From the NCBI GenBank assembly GCA_017408325.1, contig JAFQUW010000125.1, positions 1-25,278 on the forward strand: a stretch of DNA of 25,278 nucleotides. The letters are read 5' to 3'. The notes under the pieces were generated by a model. That model was not told where the DNA came from. It was given only the letters and a program-made list of their open reading frames with translations, and made no database searches. Shown here in pieces: positions 14,713 to 22,053 of the stretch (position 1 is its first letter; each line of letters begins with the position of its first letter). Origin of the DNA: Clostridia bacterium (lineage in GTDB: Bacteria; Bacillota; Clostridia; Oscillospirales; SIG627). The position numbers and the translations under genes are program-made.

Positions 14713-16532
14713 AAGAAACAAAACAAGCGACCGCCCCGAAAAAACGGGCGGTCAGAAAAACGCCGGAAGAAATCGCCCTGATGGAAAAGGCGGCGCAAAA
14801 GCGTGCCGCGAAGGCGAAAAAAGAAACAGCGTCGAAAAAGACGAAAAAGACGGAGGGCACCGCAAAGAAGACGCGCGAGAAATTGCGCATCATCGCCCTC
14901 GGCGGACTTGACGAGATCGGTCGCAACCTGACGATCCTCGAGTACAAGGACGAAATGATCATCTTCGACTGCGGACTCGGATTCCCCGACGACGATATGC
15001 TCGGCGTGGATCTCGTCATTCCCGATTTTTCGTACATCAGCCAAAACCGCGAGAAATTGCGCGCGGTCTTCCTCACCCACGGGCACGAGGATCACATCGG
15101 CGCGCTCCCGTATTTTCTGCGCGATTTCCACGTCCCCGTCTACGGCACGCGCCTGACGCTGGGGATCTTAGAGAACAAACTGCCCGAACACCGTCTGGAG
15201 AAAAAGCCGGACTTGGTGCGCATCTCGGCGGGTGAGCGCATCCGCGAGGGCGCCTTTGAGGTGGAGGCGATCCGCGTCAACCACTCCATCCCCGACAGCC
15301 TTGCCTTTGCCGTGCGAACCCCCGTCGGAACGGTGGTGCTCACGGGCGACTTCAAGATCGATCTCACCCCCATCGACGGCGAGGTGACGGATCTGACGCG
15401 CCTCGGCGAGATCGGTCGGGAGGGAGTGCTTGCCCTTCTGTGTGAGTCGACGAATGCGGAACGCCCCGGCTACACCGCCTCGGAACGAACCGTCGGACGC
15501 GCGCTTGAGGAGATCTTCCACGGTTGCAAAAAGCGCGTGGTCATCGCCACCTTCTCGTCGAACGTCCACCGCGTCCAGCAGATCATCGACACCTCCGTGC
15601 GCTACGGGCGCAAGGTCGCGGTCATGGGCAGAAGCATGACGAACATCCTGTCCGCCGCGCGTGAGCTCGGCTACATCCGCATCCCCGAGGGCGTGCTCAT
15701 CGACGTTGAGGAGATGCGCGCCTACCGCCCGAATCAGCTGACGCTGATCACCACGGGCAGTCAGGGGGAACCGATGAGTGCCCTCTCGCGTATGGCCTTC
15801 GGGTCGCATACGCAGGTGTCGCTCGGGCTCGATGACCTCGTCGTCATTTCGGCGAATCCCATCCCCGGAAACGACCGCGCCGTCGGACGCATCATCAACG
15901 AACTTCTGCGCAACCACGTCAGCGTGGTGTACAGCTCCGTTGCCGACGTGCACGTGTCGGGTCACGCCTGTCAGGAGGAGATCCGTACCGTGATGGCACT
16001 CTTGAAGCCGAAGTACCTCATCCCCGTCCACGGCGAATACAAGCACCGTGCCCAGACGAAGCTTCTCGGTCAGTCGATGAACATCCCCGAGAAGAACATT
16101 CCGCTGCTCGACATCGGGCAGGTCGCCGTGGTCAGCGAGAAGGAGATCAAGGTCGCCGAGACGGTGACCGCCGGAAAGCTCCTCGTCGACGGAAGCGGTG
16201 TGGGCGACGTCGGCGCTGTCGTCTTGCGCGACCGCCGCACCCTCTCGCAGGAGGGACTCGTCGCCGTGGTCATCGCCGCCGACATCAAGGAGGGCTACCT
16301 GATGAGCCAGCCCGAGATCGTCACGCGCGGCTTCGTCTACGTCAAGGAATCGCAGGCGCTCATCGACGAGATGCGCGACCTCGTGCGCGACGTGGCGGAC
16401 GACTATCTCTTCAACTCCCACCGCATTGACGAAAACGAACTCAAGGCGAAGATTCGCGACGAGCTCTCGCGTTTCCTCTTTGCCAAGACCAAGCGCCGCC
16501 CCGTCGTCCTCCCGATCGTGGTGCGCGTGTAA
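14709..16532 (+). CDS. rnj: Ribonuclease J
   Basis: RNase J has both 5-prime exonuclease and endonuclease activity and is central to mRNA decay and rRNA maturation in Firmicutes. The 607-residue protein has a Lys/Ala-rich extension (1-56), then the metallo-beta-lactamase fold with the zinc motif HGHEDH (His124-His129), LTGDFKIDLTP and further metal ligands. A beta-CASP domain follows with SSNVHRVQQIID, TTGSQGEPMSALSRMA and KYLIPVHGEYKH, then a C-terminal domain. The basic extension is unusual in length and may help RNA binding. The ATG overlaps the upstream stop (ATGA). It ends the operon, 10 bases before a strong terminator. Only one RNase J is seen here, so J1 and J2 cannot be distinguished. 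Confidence 0.95.
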   Translation: MKETKQATAPKKRAVRKTPEEIALMEKAAQKRAAKAKKETASKKTKKTEGTAKKTREKLRIIALGGLDEIGRNLTILEYKDEMIIFDCGLGFPDDDMLGVDLVIPDFSYISQNREKLRAVFLTHGHEDHIGALPYFLRDFHVPVYGTRLTLGILENKLPEHRLEKKPDLVRISAGERIREGAFEVEAIRVNHSIPDSLAFAVRTPVGTVVLTGDFKIDLTPIDGEVTDLTRLGEIGREGVLALLCESTNAERPGYTASERTVGRALEEIFHGCKKRVVIATFSSNVHRVQQIIDTSVRYGRKVAVMGRSMTNILSAARELGYIRIPEGVLIDVEEMRAYRPNQLTLITTGSQGEPMSALSRMAFGSHTQVSLGLDDLVVISANPIPGNDRAVGRIINELLRNHVSVVYSSVADVHVSGHACQEEIRTVMALLKPKYLIPVHGEYKHRAQTKLLGQSMNIPEKNIPLLDIGQVAVVSEKEIKVAETVTAGKLLVDGSGVGDVGAVVLRDRRTLSQEGLVAVVIAADIKEGYLMSQPEIVTRGFVYVKESQALIDEMRDLVRDVADDYLFNSHRIDENELKAKIRDELSRFLFAKTKRRPVVLPIVVRV

Positions 16533-16542
16533 AAAACGAAAC

Positions 16543-16574
16543 AAAAAAGCAGAGCAAATTTGCTCTGCTTTTTT
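16543..16574 (+). terminator. Strong intrinsic terminator of the rimP-rnj operon
   Basis: A perfect inverted repeat: six A, then AGCAGAGCAAA-type arm, then the complementary arm and six T (16543-16558 with 16559-16574). The A-run and T-run on either side make it potentially bidirectional. It starts 11 bases after the rnj stop. Confidence 0.93.
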
Positions 16575-16597
16575 ATGTAAAAAGGGGAAAACGCCTC

Positions 16598-16626
16598 TTG
16601 AAGAAAGACTCGGTTTGTGATATACT
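16598..16626 (+). promoter_or_regulatory. Promoter of the DUF1846 gene
   Basis: TTGAAG (16598-16603) and TATACT (16621-16626) are separated by exactly 17 bases, directly after the operon terminator. The TTG of the -35 box is in frame with the gene and could be mistaken for a start codon. Confidence 0.85.
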
Positions 16627-16666
16627 GTGTAGGAATTTGAAGTTTTTTGAAACGGAGGTCATCATT

Positions 16667-18157
16667 TTGCAGCGCCGAGGATTTGACAACGATCTGTACA
16701 TTCAGAAGCAATCCGCAGAGATTGCAAAGCGCATCGCCATGTTCGGCGACAAGCTGTATCTCGAGTTCGGCGGCAAGCTCTTCGATGATTTCCACGCCTC
16801 CCGCGTGCTTCCGGGCTTTGCACCCGACTCGAAGATCACGATGCTCAAGAGTCTTTCGCGCGACGCGGAGATCGTCATCGCCATCAAGGCGGACGACATC
16901 GAGAAGAACAAGATCCGCGGCGACTACGGCATCACCTACGACGCGGACGTCTTGCGCCTCATCGACGCGTTTCGCGGTGAGGAACTCTTCGTTTCCAGCG
17001 TCGTCATCACGCAGTTTGCCGGTCAGGCGTCTGCCGCGACCTTCCGCCGCAAGCTCGAACGCTACGGCGTGCGTGTGTACTATCATTATTCCATCGAGGG
17101 CTACCCCTCGAACGTCTCCGCCATCGTCAGCGAGGAGGGCTTCGGTCAGAACGAGTACATCGAGACGACCCGTCCACTCGTCGTGATCACCGCTCCCGGC
17201 CCCGGCAGCGGAAAGATGGCGACCTGCCTCTCCCAGCTTTACCACGAGCACAAGCGAGGCGTCAGCGCGGGCTACGCGAAGTTTGAGACCTTTCCGATCT
17301 GGAACCTGCCCTTAAAGCATCCCGTCAACCTTGCCTACGAGGCGGCGACGGCGGATCTGGACGACGTCAATATGATCGACCCCTACCATCTGGAAGCCTA
17401 CGGAGAGACCACCGTCAACTACAACCGCGACGTCGAGGTCTTCCCCGTGCTCTCCGCGATCTTTGAGAAGATCTCGGGCACCTGCCCCTACAAGTCGCCG
17501 ACGGATATGGGCGTCAACATGGCCGGTTTTTGCATCTCGGACGACGAGGCGTGCCGAAAGGCCTCGGCCGACGAGATCCTCTGCCGTTACTACGCCGCGC
17601 TCGTTGCCGCACGCAAGGAGGAGAAGAATCCGGAGGCCGCAGCCAAGATCGAGCTCTTGATGAAGCAGGCGTCTCTGACGGCCGACGACCGTCCCGTGAT
17701 CGCCGCCGCTCTCGCCCGCTCGGAGGAGACCGAGGGTCAGCCGGCAATGGCGATCGAACTTTCCGACGGGCGCATCGTCACCGGAAAGACGACTCCGCTG
17801 CTCGGCTCGTCTTCCGCCGCCCTTTTGAATGCGGTGAAGATGCTCGCGGGCATCGACGACGAGGTGCACTTGATCGCGCCCGAGGTCATTGAGCCGATCC
17901 AGAGACTGAAGACGGGCGTGCTCGGAAACCACAATCCGCGCCTGCACTCCGACGAAGTGCTCATCGCACTGACGATTTCCGCCTGTCACAGCGAAGAGGC
18001 GGCGCGTGCACTTGCAAAGCTCGCCTCTCTTCGCGCCTGCGAAGCGCACTCGACCGTGATCCTCTCCCAGGTGGACGAGAGCATCTACCGCAAACTCGGC
18101 ATCCGCCTCACCTGTGAGCCGAAGTACCAGACGAAGCGGCTGTTCCACAAGGCATAA
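16667..18157 (+). CDS. DUF1846 / UPF0371 family protein
   Basis: The 496-residue protein matches the DUF1846 (UPF0371) family, conserved in many Firmicutes and of unknown function. Recognisable blocks are GFDNDLYIQKQSAEIAKRI, YLEFGGKLFDDFHASRVLPG and the glycine-rich APGPGSGKMAT (residues 176-186), which looks like a nucleotide-binding loop. PTDMGVNMAGFCISDDEACR follows, and the end reads LTCEPKYQTKRLFHKA. The start is TTG 16667 with GGAGG eight bases upstream (16654-16658); the longer frame back to 16598 would begin in the promoter. It has its own promoter and terminator (18164-18190), so it is a single-gene unit. A nucleotide-linked enzymatic role is suggested by the P-loop-like motif but is not established. 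Confidence 0.9.
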   Translation: MQRRGFDNDLYIQKQSAEIAKRIAMFGDKLYLEFGGKLFDDFHASRVLPGFAPDSKITMLKSLSRDAEIVIAIKADDIEKNKIRGDYGITYDADVLRLIDAFRGEELFVSSVVITQFAGQASAATFRRKLERYGVRVYYHYSIEGYPSNVSAIVSEEGFGQNEYIETTRPLVVITAPGPGSGKMATCLSQLYHEHKRGVSAGYAKFETFPIWNLPLKHPVNLAYEAATADLDDVNMIDPYHLEAYGETTVNYNRDVEVFPVLSAIFEKISGTCPYKSPTDMGVNMAGFCISDDEACRKASADEILCRYYAALVAARKEEKNPEAAAKIELLMKQASLTADDRPVIAAALARSEETEGQPAMAIELSDGRIVTGKTTPLLGSSSAALLNAVKMLAGIDDEVHLIAPEVIEPIQRLKTGVLGNHNPRLHSDEVLIALTISACHSEEAARALAKLASLRACEAHSTVILSQVDESIYRKLGIRLTCEPKYQTKRLFHKA

Positions 18158-18163
18158 CTCTTT

Positions 18164-18190
18164 CGGCCAACCGTTTTTTGCGGTTGGCCG
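18164..18190 (+). terminator. Stem-loop after the DUF1846 gene
   Basis: A perfect 10-bp stem (18164-18173 with 18181-18190) encloses a T-rich seven-base loop. The following CGTTTATTTG is only a weak U-tract, so termination may be partial and allow read-through into the GNAT gene 27 bases later. Confidence 0.65.
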
Positions 18191-18217
18191 CGTTTATTTG
18201 ATTGGAAGCAGAAAACG

Positions 18218-18760
18218 ATGATTCGAACGACCGAGCGACTCCTTCTTCGCCCGTGGCGAGAGGAGGATGCCGCAGAACTTTATCTTTACGCCAAGGATCC
18301 CCTTGTGGGGCCGCCTGCCGGCTGGCCGCCGCACGAAAGCGAGGAAGAGAGCCTCGCGGTCATCCGTTCGGTCCTTTCCGCGCCCGAGACCTACGCCGTT
18401 TGCCTCAAAGAGGACGAAAAGCCGATCGGGAGCATCGGACTCAAATTCGGTGCGGCGACCGACCTGACCGAGAGGACGGACGAGTGCGAGCTCGGCTATT
18501 GGATCGCGCGTCCCTTCTGGGGGCAGGGGCTGATCCCCGAGGCCGCGCATGAGCTGCTTCGGCACGCCTTTGATACCCTCGGTGTGAAGGCGGTCTGGTG
18601 CGGCTACTACGACGGCAATGAAAAGAGCCGCCGCGTGCAGGAAAAGCTCGGTTTCGTCTTTCATCATACGACCGAAGAGGTCGAGGTGCCGCTGCTCGGC
18701 GAAGTGCGCCGCGGTCACGTCTCTCTGCTTACTCGAACAGATTGGGAGGATTTGAAATGA
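18218..18760 (+). CDS. GNAT-family N-acetyltransferase, RimJ/RimL-like
   Basis: The 180-residue protein has the RimJ/RimL-type GNAT pattern. It begins IRTTERLLLRPWREEDAAEL, then has KPIGSIGLKF (strand 4 region), ELGYWIARPFWGQGLIPEA (the acetyl-CoA pyrophosphate-binding loop, with G-Q-G in place of the R/Q-x-x-G-x-G/A consensus), and NEKSRRVQEKLGFVFHH near the end. It should transfer an acetyl group from acetyl-CoA to a protein N-terminus or small amine; the substrate cannot be told from sequence. There is no strong ribosome-binding site before ATG 18218. Its stop overlaps the ATG of the ECF gene, so the two are probably co-expressed. Confidence 0.88.
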   Translation: MIRTTERLLLRPWREEDAAELYLYAKDPLVGPPAGWPPHESEEESLAVIRSVLSAPETYAVCLKEDEKPIGSIGLKFGAATDLTERTDECELGYWIARPFWGQGLIPEAAHELLRHAFDTLGVKAVWCGYYDGNEKSRRVQEKLGFVFHHTTEEVEVPLLGEVRRGHVSLLTRTDWEDLK

Positions 18761-19293
18761 ATCAGAATAAAAAACTGGTGAAAACAGTTCTTTCCGCGCT
18801 GTTTTTGGCACTTTCGTACGTTTTGCCGTTTTTGACGGGACAGATCCCCGAGATCGGAGCAATGCTTTGTCCGATGCACGTGCCCGTGCTTTTGTGCGGA
18901 TTTCTGTGCGGCTGGCCGTGGGGACTCTGTGTCGGCTTTGTTGCGCCTCTTTTCCGCTCGCTTCTGACGGGCGGCTTTCCGCCGCTCTTTCCGACGGCGG
19001 TCTGTATGGCCTTTGAACTGGCGACCTACGGTGCCGTTTCGGGGCTGATGCACAAGTATCTTCCGCCCAAAAAGGCGTACGTCTATCTTTCGCTGTTTTC
19101 TGCAATGCTCGTCGGACGTCTCGTTTGGGGCGCGGCGATGCTGCTTTGCCTCGGTGCCGGCGCGTTTGGCTTTGACGCCTTTTTTGCCGGTGCGGTGACG
19201 GGGGCACTTCCCGGGATCGCGGTGCAGATCGTGCTGGTCCCCGTGCTCGTCATTTTGACGGAGCAGTTGAATTTTTTGAAGTTGAGAGAGTAA
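18757..19293 (+). CDS. ECF transporter substrate-binding (S) component
   Basis: This hydrophobic protein of 178 residues has about six membrane helices and the profile of a small ECF S component, which binds a vitamin or precursor and works with shared EcfA/EcfA'/EcfT (not present here). Typical features are an N-terminal KKLVKTVLSALFLALSYVLP, a helix start with TGQIPEIGAMLCPMHVPVLL, and a CGWPWGLCVGFVAPLFRSLL segment. I chose ATG 18757 with GGGAGGA just upstream; it overlaps the GNAT stop. The substrate is unknown. A pantothenate kinase gene lies nearby on the opposite strand (coaW) and the neighbouring gene is a kinase, so pantothenate or a nucleoside-like compound is possible, but this is inference. 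Confidence 0.82.
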   Translation: MNQNKKLVKTVLSALFLALSYVLPFLTGQIPEIGAMLCPMHVPVLLCGFLCGWPWGLCVGFVAPLFRSLLTGGFPPLFPTAVCMAFELATYGAVSGLMHKYLPPKKAYVYLSLFSAMLVGRLVWGAAMLLCLGAGAFGFDAFFAGAVTGALPGIAVQIVLVPVLVILTEQLNFLKLRE

Positions 19294-20376
19294 ATGGAAC
19301 GAAACGAATACGAACCGCTCGTCCGAAACCTGCTGGAGCATCTTCGGCGCTGTCCCGCCTTGCAGATCGAGGACGCGCTGAAGTTTTTGCATCAGAGCGC
19401 GTTCGGCTGTGAGCATCTGGTGACGGACGAGTCCGCGGCGCGCGCATCCATCGTGCGCGAATACGGATCCTTTGAAGACTGTGGTTTGCCGCGCGTGGAA
19501 CTGCTCGACGGCGAGTACTGTCGCGTCAGCCTTTCGTGGCTGGAGGACGGACTGTCGCCCGATACGCTTGCAAGGATCTTTTTCCTCTCTGCCAAAAAAG
19601 AGGAGGGGGGAAGGGCGCGCCTTTTGGAATTGCTCGCCGAACTTCGAACTCTGACGCGCCAAGGAGTGTTTCCCTTTGAAGCAAAGGCGTTGGAAGAGGC
19701 ACTTGCCCGATGGGAGACGCAAAACTTTTGCGCTCTGCACCATTCGGATGCCTTTCGCGCCGCGTACCGCCCCGCCTACCGTGTGATCGCGCGGCGGTTT
19801 GCGGAGGCGTTGCCGCTTTTTTGCGAGATCGACCGCCGTCTGAAAAACGGGCCGCTCGTCGTGGCTCTCGAGGGTGGTGCCGCGAGCGGGAAAACGACGC
19901 TTGCAGGGATGTTTTCCGAAGTCTACGGTGCGAGCGTGATCCATATGGACGACTTCTTTTTGCGCCCTTCTCAACGCACGAGAAAACGATTGGAGGAGGT
20001 GGGCGGCAACGTCGATTATGAGCGTTTTGAAGACGAGGTGCTCGCCCCGCTCAGGCGATGCGAGACGGTGCGCTACCGCCCCTTTGACTGCTCGACGACA
20101 TCGTTTGGTAAAACGGTTACGGTTGAGCCGAGCCGACTTGCGATCATTGAGGGCGCGTATTCGATGCATCCGTATTTCGGGGACTATGCAGGGCTTTGCG
20201 TCTTTTTGGACGTGGAAAAGGAGTGCCAAAAGGAGCGCATCGAACGGAGAAACGCAGAGGAGGTCGCCGCGCGGTTTTTCTCTGAGTGGATCCCGAAGGA
20301 GGATGCCTATTTTGAACGGATGAAGCCCAAAGATCGGGCAGACCTAGTATGGTCGGTCAAGAAAAACGGTCGGTGA
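19294..20376 (+). CDS. Two-domain protein: uncharacterised N-terminal domain plus uridine-kinase-like P-loop domain
   Basis: The 360-residue protein starts one base after the ECF gene stop. Residues 185-360 are a uridine-kinase/phosphoribulokinase-like NMP kinase fold: a Walker A loop LEGGAASGKTTLA (Lys200), the acceptor-site segment VIHMDDFFLRPSQRT, DYERFEDEVLAPLRR, the strand LAIIEGAYSMHP, and the lid-like ERIERRNAEE. Residues 1-180 form a separate, mostly helical domain containing KFLHQSAFGCEHLVTDE; I know no function for it. The small-molecule substrate is probably a nucleoside or similar alcohol, possibly the compound imported by the ECF component next door. The stop codon lies inside the stem of the terminator that follows. 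Confidence 0.75.
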   Translation: MERNEYEPLVRNLLEHLRRCPALQIEDALKFLHQSAFGCEHLVTDESAARASIVREYGSFEDCGLPRVELLDGEYCRVSLSWLEDGLSPDTLARIFFLSAKKEEGGRARLLELLAELRTLTRQGVFPFEAKALEEALARWETQNFCALHHSDAFRAAYRPAYRVIARRFAEALPLFCEIDRRLKNGPLVVALEGGAASGKTTLAGMFSEVYGASVIHMDDFFLRPSQRTRKRLEEVGGNVDYERFEDEVLAPLRRCETVRYRPFDCSTTSFGKTVTVEPSRLAIIEGAYSMHPYFGDYAGLCVFLDVEKECQKERIERRNAEEVAARFFSEWIPKEDAYFERMKPKDRADLVWSVKKNGR

Positions 20377-20393
20377 GAAGTCTCACCGACCGT
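20366..20393 (+). terminator. Bidirectional terminator between convergent genes
   Basis: A perfect 12-bp stem (20366-20377 with 20382-20393) with loop AAGT overlaps the kinase stop codon (20374-20376). T-runs lie on both outer sides, TTTTG on the plus strand and TTTTTC on the minus strand, so it can serve both the plus-strand kinase and the minus-strand coaW, whose stop is only 17 bases away. Confidence 0.88.
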
Positions 20394-20409
20394 TTTGTTG
20401 TGGACTAAA

Positions 20410-21237
20410 TCAGGGTTCCTTTGACGTGAGTGCGGCGCCGATGACGGTGCCGTAGCGCGCGTTTTCGGGGATGAGGAAATTGAGGTGGAACATGCTCGAA
20501 AGATTTGCGAAGATCTCACCGGCCTGTTCCTCCTCGGCCATGCGTCCCGTGAGAACGATGTCGCGCACCGCCTCTCCGCGGGCGGCGAAGACTGCCATCA
20601 TCCCGATCGTCTCAAAGACGAGGTTGACGATGCCGAGCGCGCGGTCGGCGGGGGTGGCGAGGTCGGAGAGCTTCCCGAAGTTTGCAGCCGTCGTTTCTGC
20701 CGGCAGGGAGGGAATGATGTTTTTTCGGGTCATATCGGAGATGCGAAGGTCGACGTGCGCGAGATCGCCGTCGCGCGCAAGCGCACACACGTGGGAGACG
20801 TGGTCGAGGTTCAAGATCTGCTTGGCGAGCCCCGAGAGGGTGCCGCCGCCGACGCCCGTGCCGCCGAGGTAGCGGTATTCGTCCTTTTTGGCGCGCACCA
20901 TTGCAGTACCCGTGCCCATGCTGACCACGAGCGCGTCGGATAGTCCCGTCAGGTAGAGACCGCCGCGTCCGACCGCCTCAAACTCGCCGACGCATTCCAC
21001 GGGAAGTCCGTAGGTGGTGCTGTCCACGAAGGAACTGCCGACGCCCGTGACGCGCAGACGCGAGATGTCGGAAAGGGAAATGCCGTTTTCCTGCGTGAAT
21101 TTTCCGAAGGCTCCGTAGAAGGAGGCGAGCGGATCCGAGCCGCGCACGCTCATCGGGGTGATGAGTTTGCCCGTCTCGTCAAAGGCGCAGATCTTGGTCA
21201 GTGAGCCGCCGATGTCGATGCCGATCACGTATTTCAT
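20410..21237 (-). CDS. coaW: Type II pantothenate kinase
   Basis: CoaW phosphorylates pantothenate, the first step of coenzyme A synthesis. The 275-residue protein has the ASKHA-fold motifs of type II enzymes: phosphate-1 loop IGIDIGGSLTK, the catalytic E-A-V-G-R-G-G region (CVGEFEAVGRGG), the phosphate-2 loop VVSMGTGTAMV, and GGTGVGGGTLSGL. The start is ATG 21237-21235 with GAGGA about six bases before it; an upstream in-frame ATG (21255) has poorer spacing. It has a perfect consensus promoter at 21312-21340 on the minus strand. Type II enzymes are feedback-inhibited weakly or not at all in staphylococci; whether that holds here is unknown. It converges on the ECF/kinase cluster. Confidence 0.92.
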   Translation of the reverse strand: MKYVIGIDIGGSLTKICAFDETGKLITPMSVRGSDPLASFYGAFGKFTQENGISLSDISRLRVTGVGSSFVDSTTYGLPVECVGEFEAVGRGGLYLTGLSDALVVSMGTGTAMVRAKKDEYRYLGGTGVGGGTLSGLAKQILNLDHVSHVCALARDGDLAHVDLRISDMTRKNIIPSLPAETTAANFGKLSDLATPADRALGIVNLVFETIGMMAVFAARGEAVRDIVLTGRMAEEEQAGEIFANLSSMFHLNFLIPENARYGTVIGAALTSKEP

Positions 21238-21311
21238 AACTGTCCTCTTTTGCATCCTCTCTTGACAGAGAGGGAGTTTGGGGGTAAAATACCCGTGTCA
21301 ATGTGTTGAGA

Positions 21312-21340
21312 ATTATAGCCTTTTTCCCCCTCTTTGTCAA
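21312..21340 (-). promoter_or_regulatory. Perfect consensus promoter of coaW
   Basis: On the minus strand TTGACA (21340-21335) and TATAAT (21317-21312) are separated by exactly 17 bases, an ideal vegetative promoter. The leader of about 70 bases contains two small inverted repeats: GGGTAAAATACCC near 21284 and CCTCTCTTGACAGAGAGG near 21256, either of which could be an operator or hairpin. Confidence 0.9.
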
Positions 21341-21380
21341 GAAAGGGGCGGGTCGGTGTCCGAATTTTGAAAATTTGGGC

Positions 21381-21410
21381 TTGACAGAAGGCGAGATTTC
21401 ATTATATAAT
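21381..21410 (+). promoter_or_regulatory. Promoter of rpmH-rnpA-yidD-yidC-khpB
   Basis: TTGACA (21381-21386) and TATAAT (21405-21410) are separated by 18 bases. An AT-rich inverted repeat AATTTTGAAAATT lies just upstream (about 21362-21374) and could be an UP element or operator. It diverges from the coaW promoter, 40 bases away. Confidence 0.88.
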
Positions 21411-21453
21411 AGGTTGTTATCGAAAAAGACTGTCCGCGAGGAGGTGTGACGAA

Positions 21454-21588
21454 TTGAAAAGAACCTATCAGCCCAAGAAGCGCCAGAGACAGAAGGAACA
21501 CGGTTTCCGCAAGCGTATGAGCACGAAGAACGGCCGCAAGGTTTTGAAGCGCCGCCGTCAGAAGGGTAGAGCTCGTCTCTCTTACTGA
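21454..21588 (+). CDS. rpmH: 50S ribosomal protein L34
   Basis: This 44-residue protein is the expected length of L34 and shows its full signature: KRTYQPKKRQRQKEHGFRKR, then MSTKNGRKVLKRRRQKGR and ARLSY. It is highly basic and binds 23S rRNA in the large subunit. The start is TTG 21454 with GGAGG at about 21440-21444, so it is easily missed by gene finders that reject short genes or rare starts. It is the first gene of the cluster and is followed by an intercistronic hairpin (21619-21666) that may reduce transcription of rnpA relative to rpmH. Confidence 0.96.
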   Translation: MKRTYQPKKRQRQKEHGFRKRMSTKNGRKVLKRRRQKGRARLSY

Positions 21589-21618
21589 GGGAAGGGCCTG
21601 TCTCGTTTTGCCGAACGT

Positions 21619-21666
21619 AAAAACCCGCCGGAACTCCGCAGTATAAGCGGCACGGTGGGTTTTTTT
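21619..21666 (+). terminator. Terminator-like hairpin between rpmH and rnpA
   Basis: An outer 12-bp stem (21619-21630 with 21653-21664, one G-T wobble) encloses an inner CCGC/GCGG hairpin and ends in a T-run (21661-21666). It lies 30 bases after the rpmH stop and before rnpA. A leaky terminator would yield much more L34 mRNA than RNase P protein mRNA, which is a plausible use; a structural role in processing is the alternative. Confidence 0.75.
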
Positions 21667-21702
21667 ACAACTACCGAAAACCAAGCGTCTACTCGGAGTC
21701 CT

Positions 21703-22053
21703 ATGAAAAAACCCCTGCGCTCCGTCAAGGAGTCCTTTGTATTTTCCCGCGCGTATAAGAAAGGGAAGAGCGTCGTGACAAGCCACGCGGTTCTCTATCT
21801 TTTGCCGCGCAAAGGGGGAAGCGGACTCTCCCTCGGCATCACCGTTTCGAAAAAACTCGGCGGTGCCGTCGAGCGCAATCGGGTCAAGCGACTCGTCCGA
21901 GAAGCGACGCGTCTGCTTCTCGGAGAGCGTGCACAGACGCGTGACGCGGCGTTGATCGTCGTGGCGCGCTCCCGTGCGTTTTCCAAAAAAATGACCATGC
22001 CGCGCCTTCGCGCGGTGTTGGAGGAGGGCTATCGCGCCCTTGGACTTCTTTGA
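21703..22053 (+). CDS. rnpA: Ribonuclease P protein component
   Basis: RnpA is the protein cofactor of RNase P, which matures tRNA 5-prime ends. The 116-residue protein has LRSVKESFVFSRAYKKGKSV at the N-terminus, GLSLGITVSKKLGGAVERN, and the RNR motif ERNRVKRLVREATRLL. I chose ATG 21703 with GGAG upstream; the GTG at 21655 lies inside the terminator stem and adds 16 unrelated residues. Its stop overlaps the yidD TTG (TTGA). The RNase P-linked ylxR gene is in the other operon of this window. Confidence 0.95.
   Translation: MKKPLRSVKESFVFSRAYKKGKSVVTSHAVLYLLPRKGGSGLSLGITVSKKLGGAVERNRVKRLVREATRLLLGERAQTRDAALIVVARSRAFSKKMTMPRLRAVLEEGYRALGLL

Noticed and set aside
15168..16544. Open frame of 458 codons opposite rnj
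   Set aside because: Antisense shadow reaching into the operon terminator; no motif and no ribosome-binding site.
21238..21453. Possible replication origin upstream of rpmH
   Set aside because: No DnaA-box cluster (TTATNCACA type) and no dnaA gene; the region is explained by two divergent promoters.
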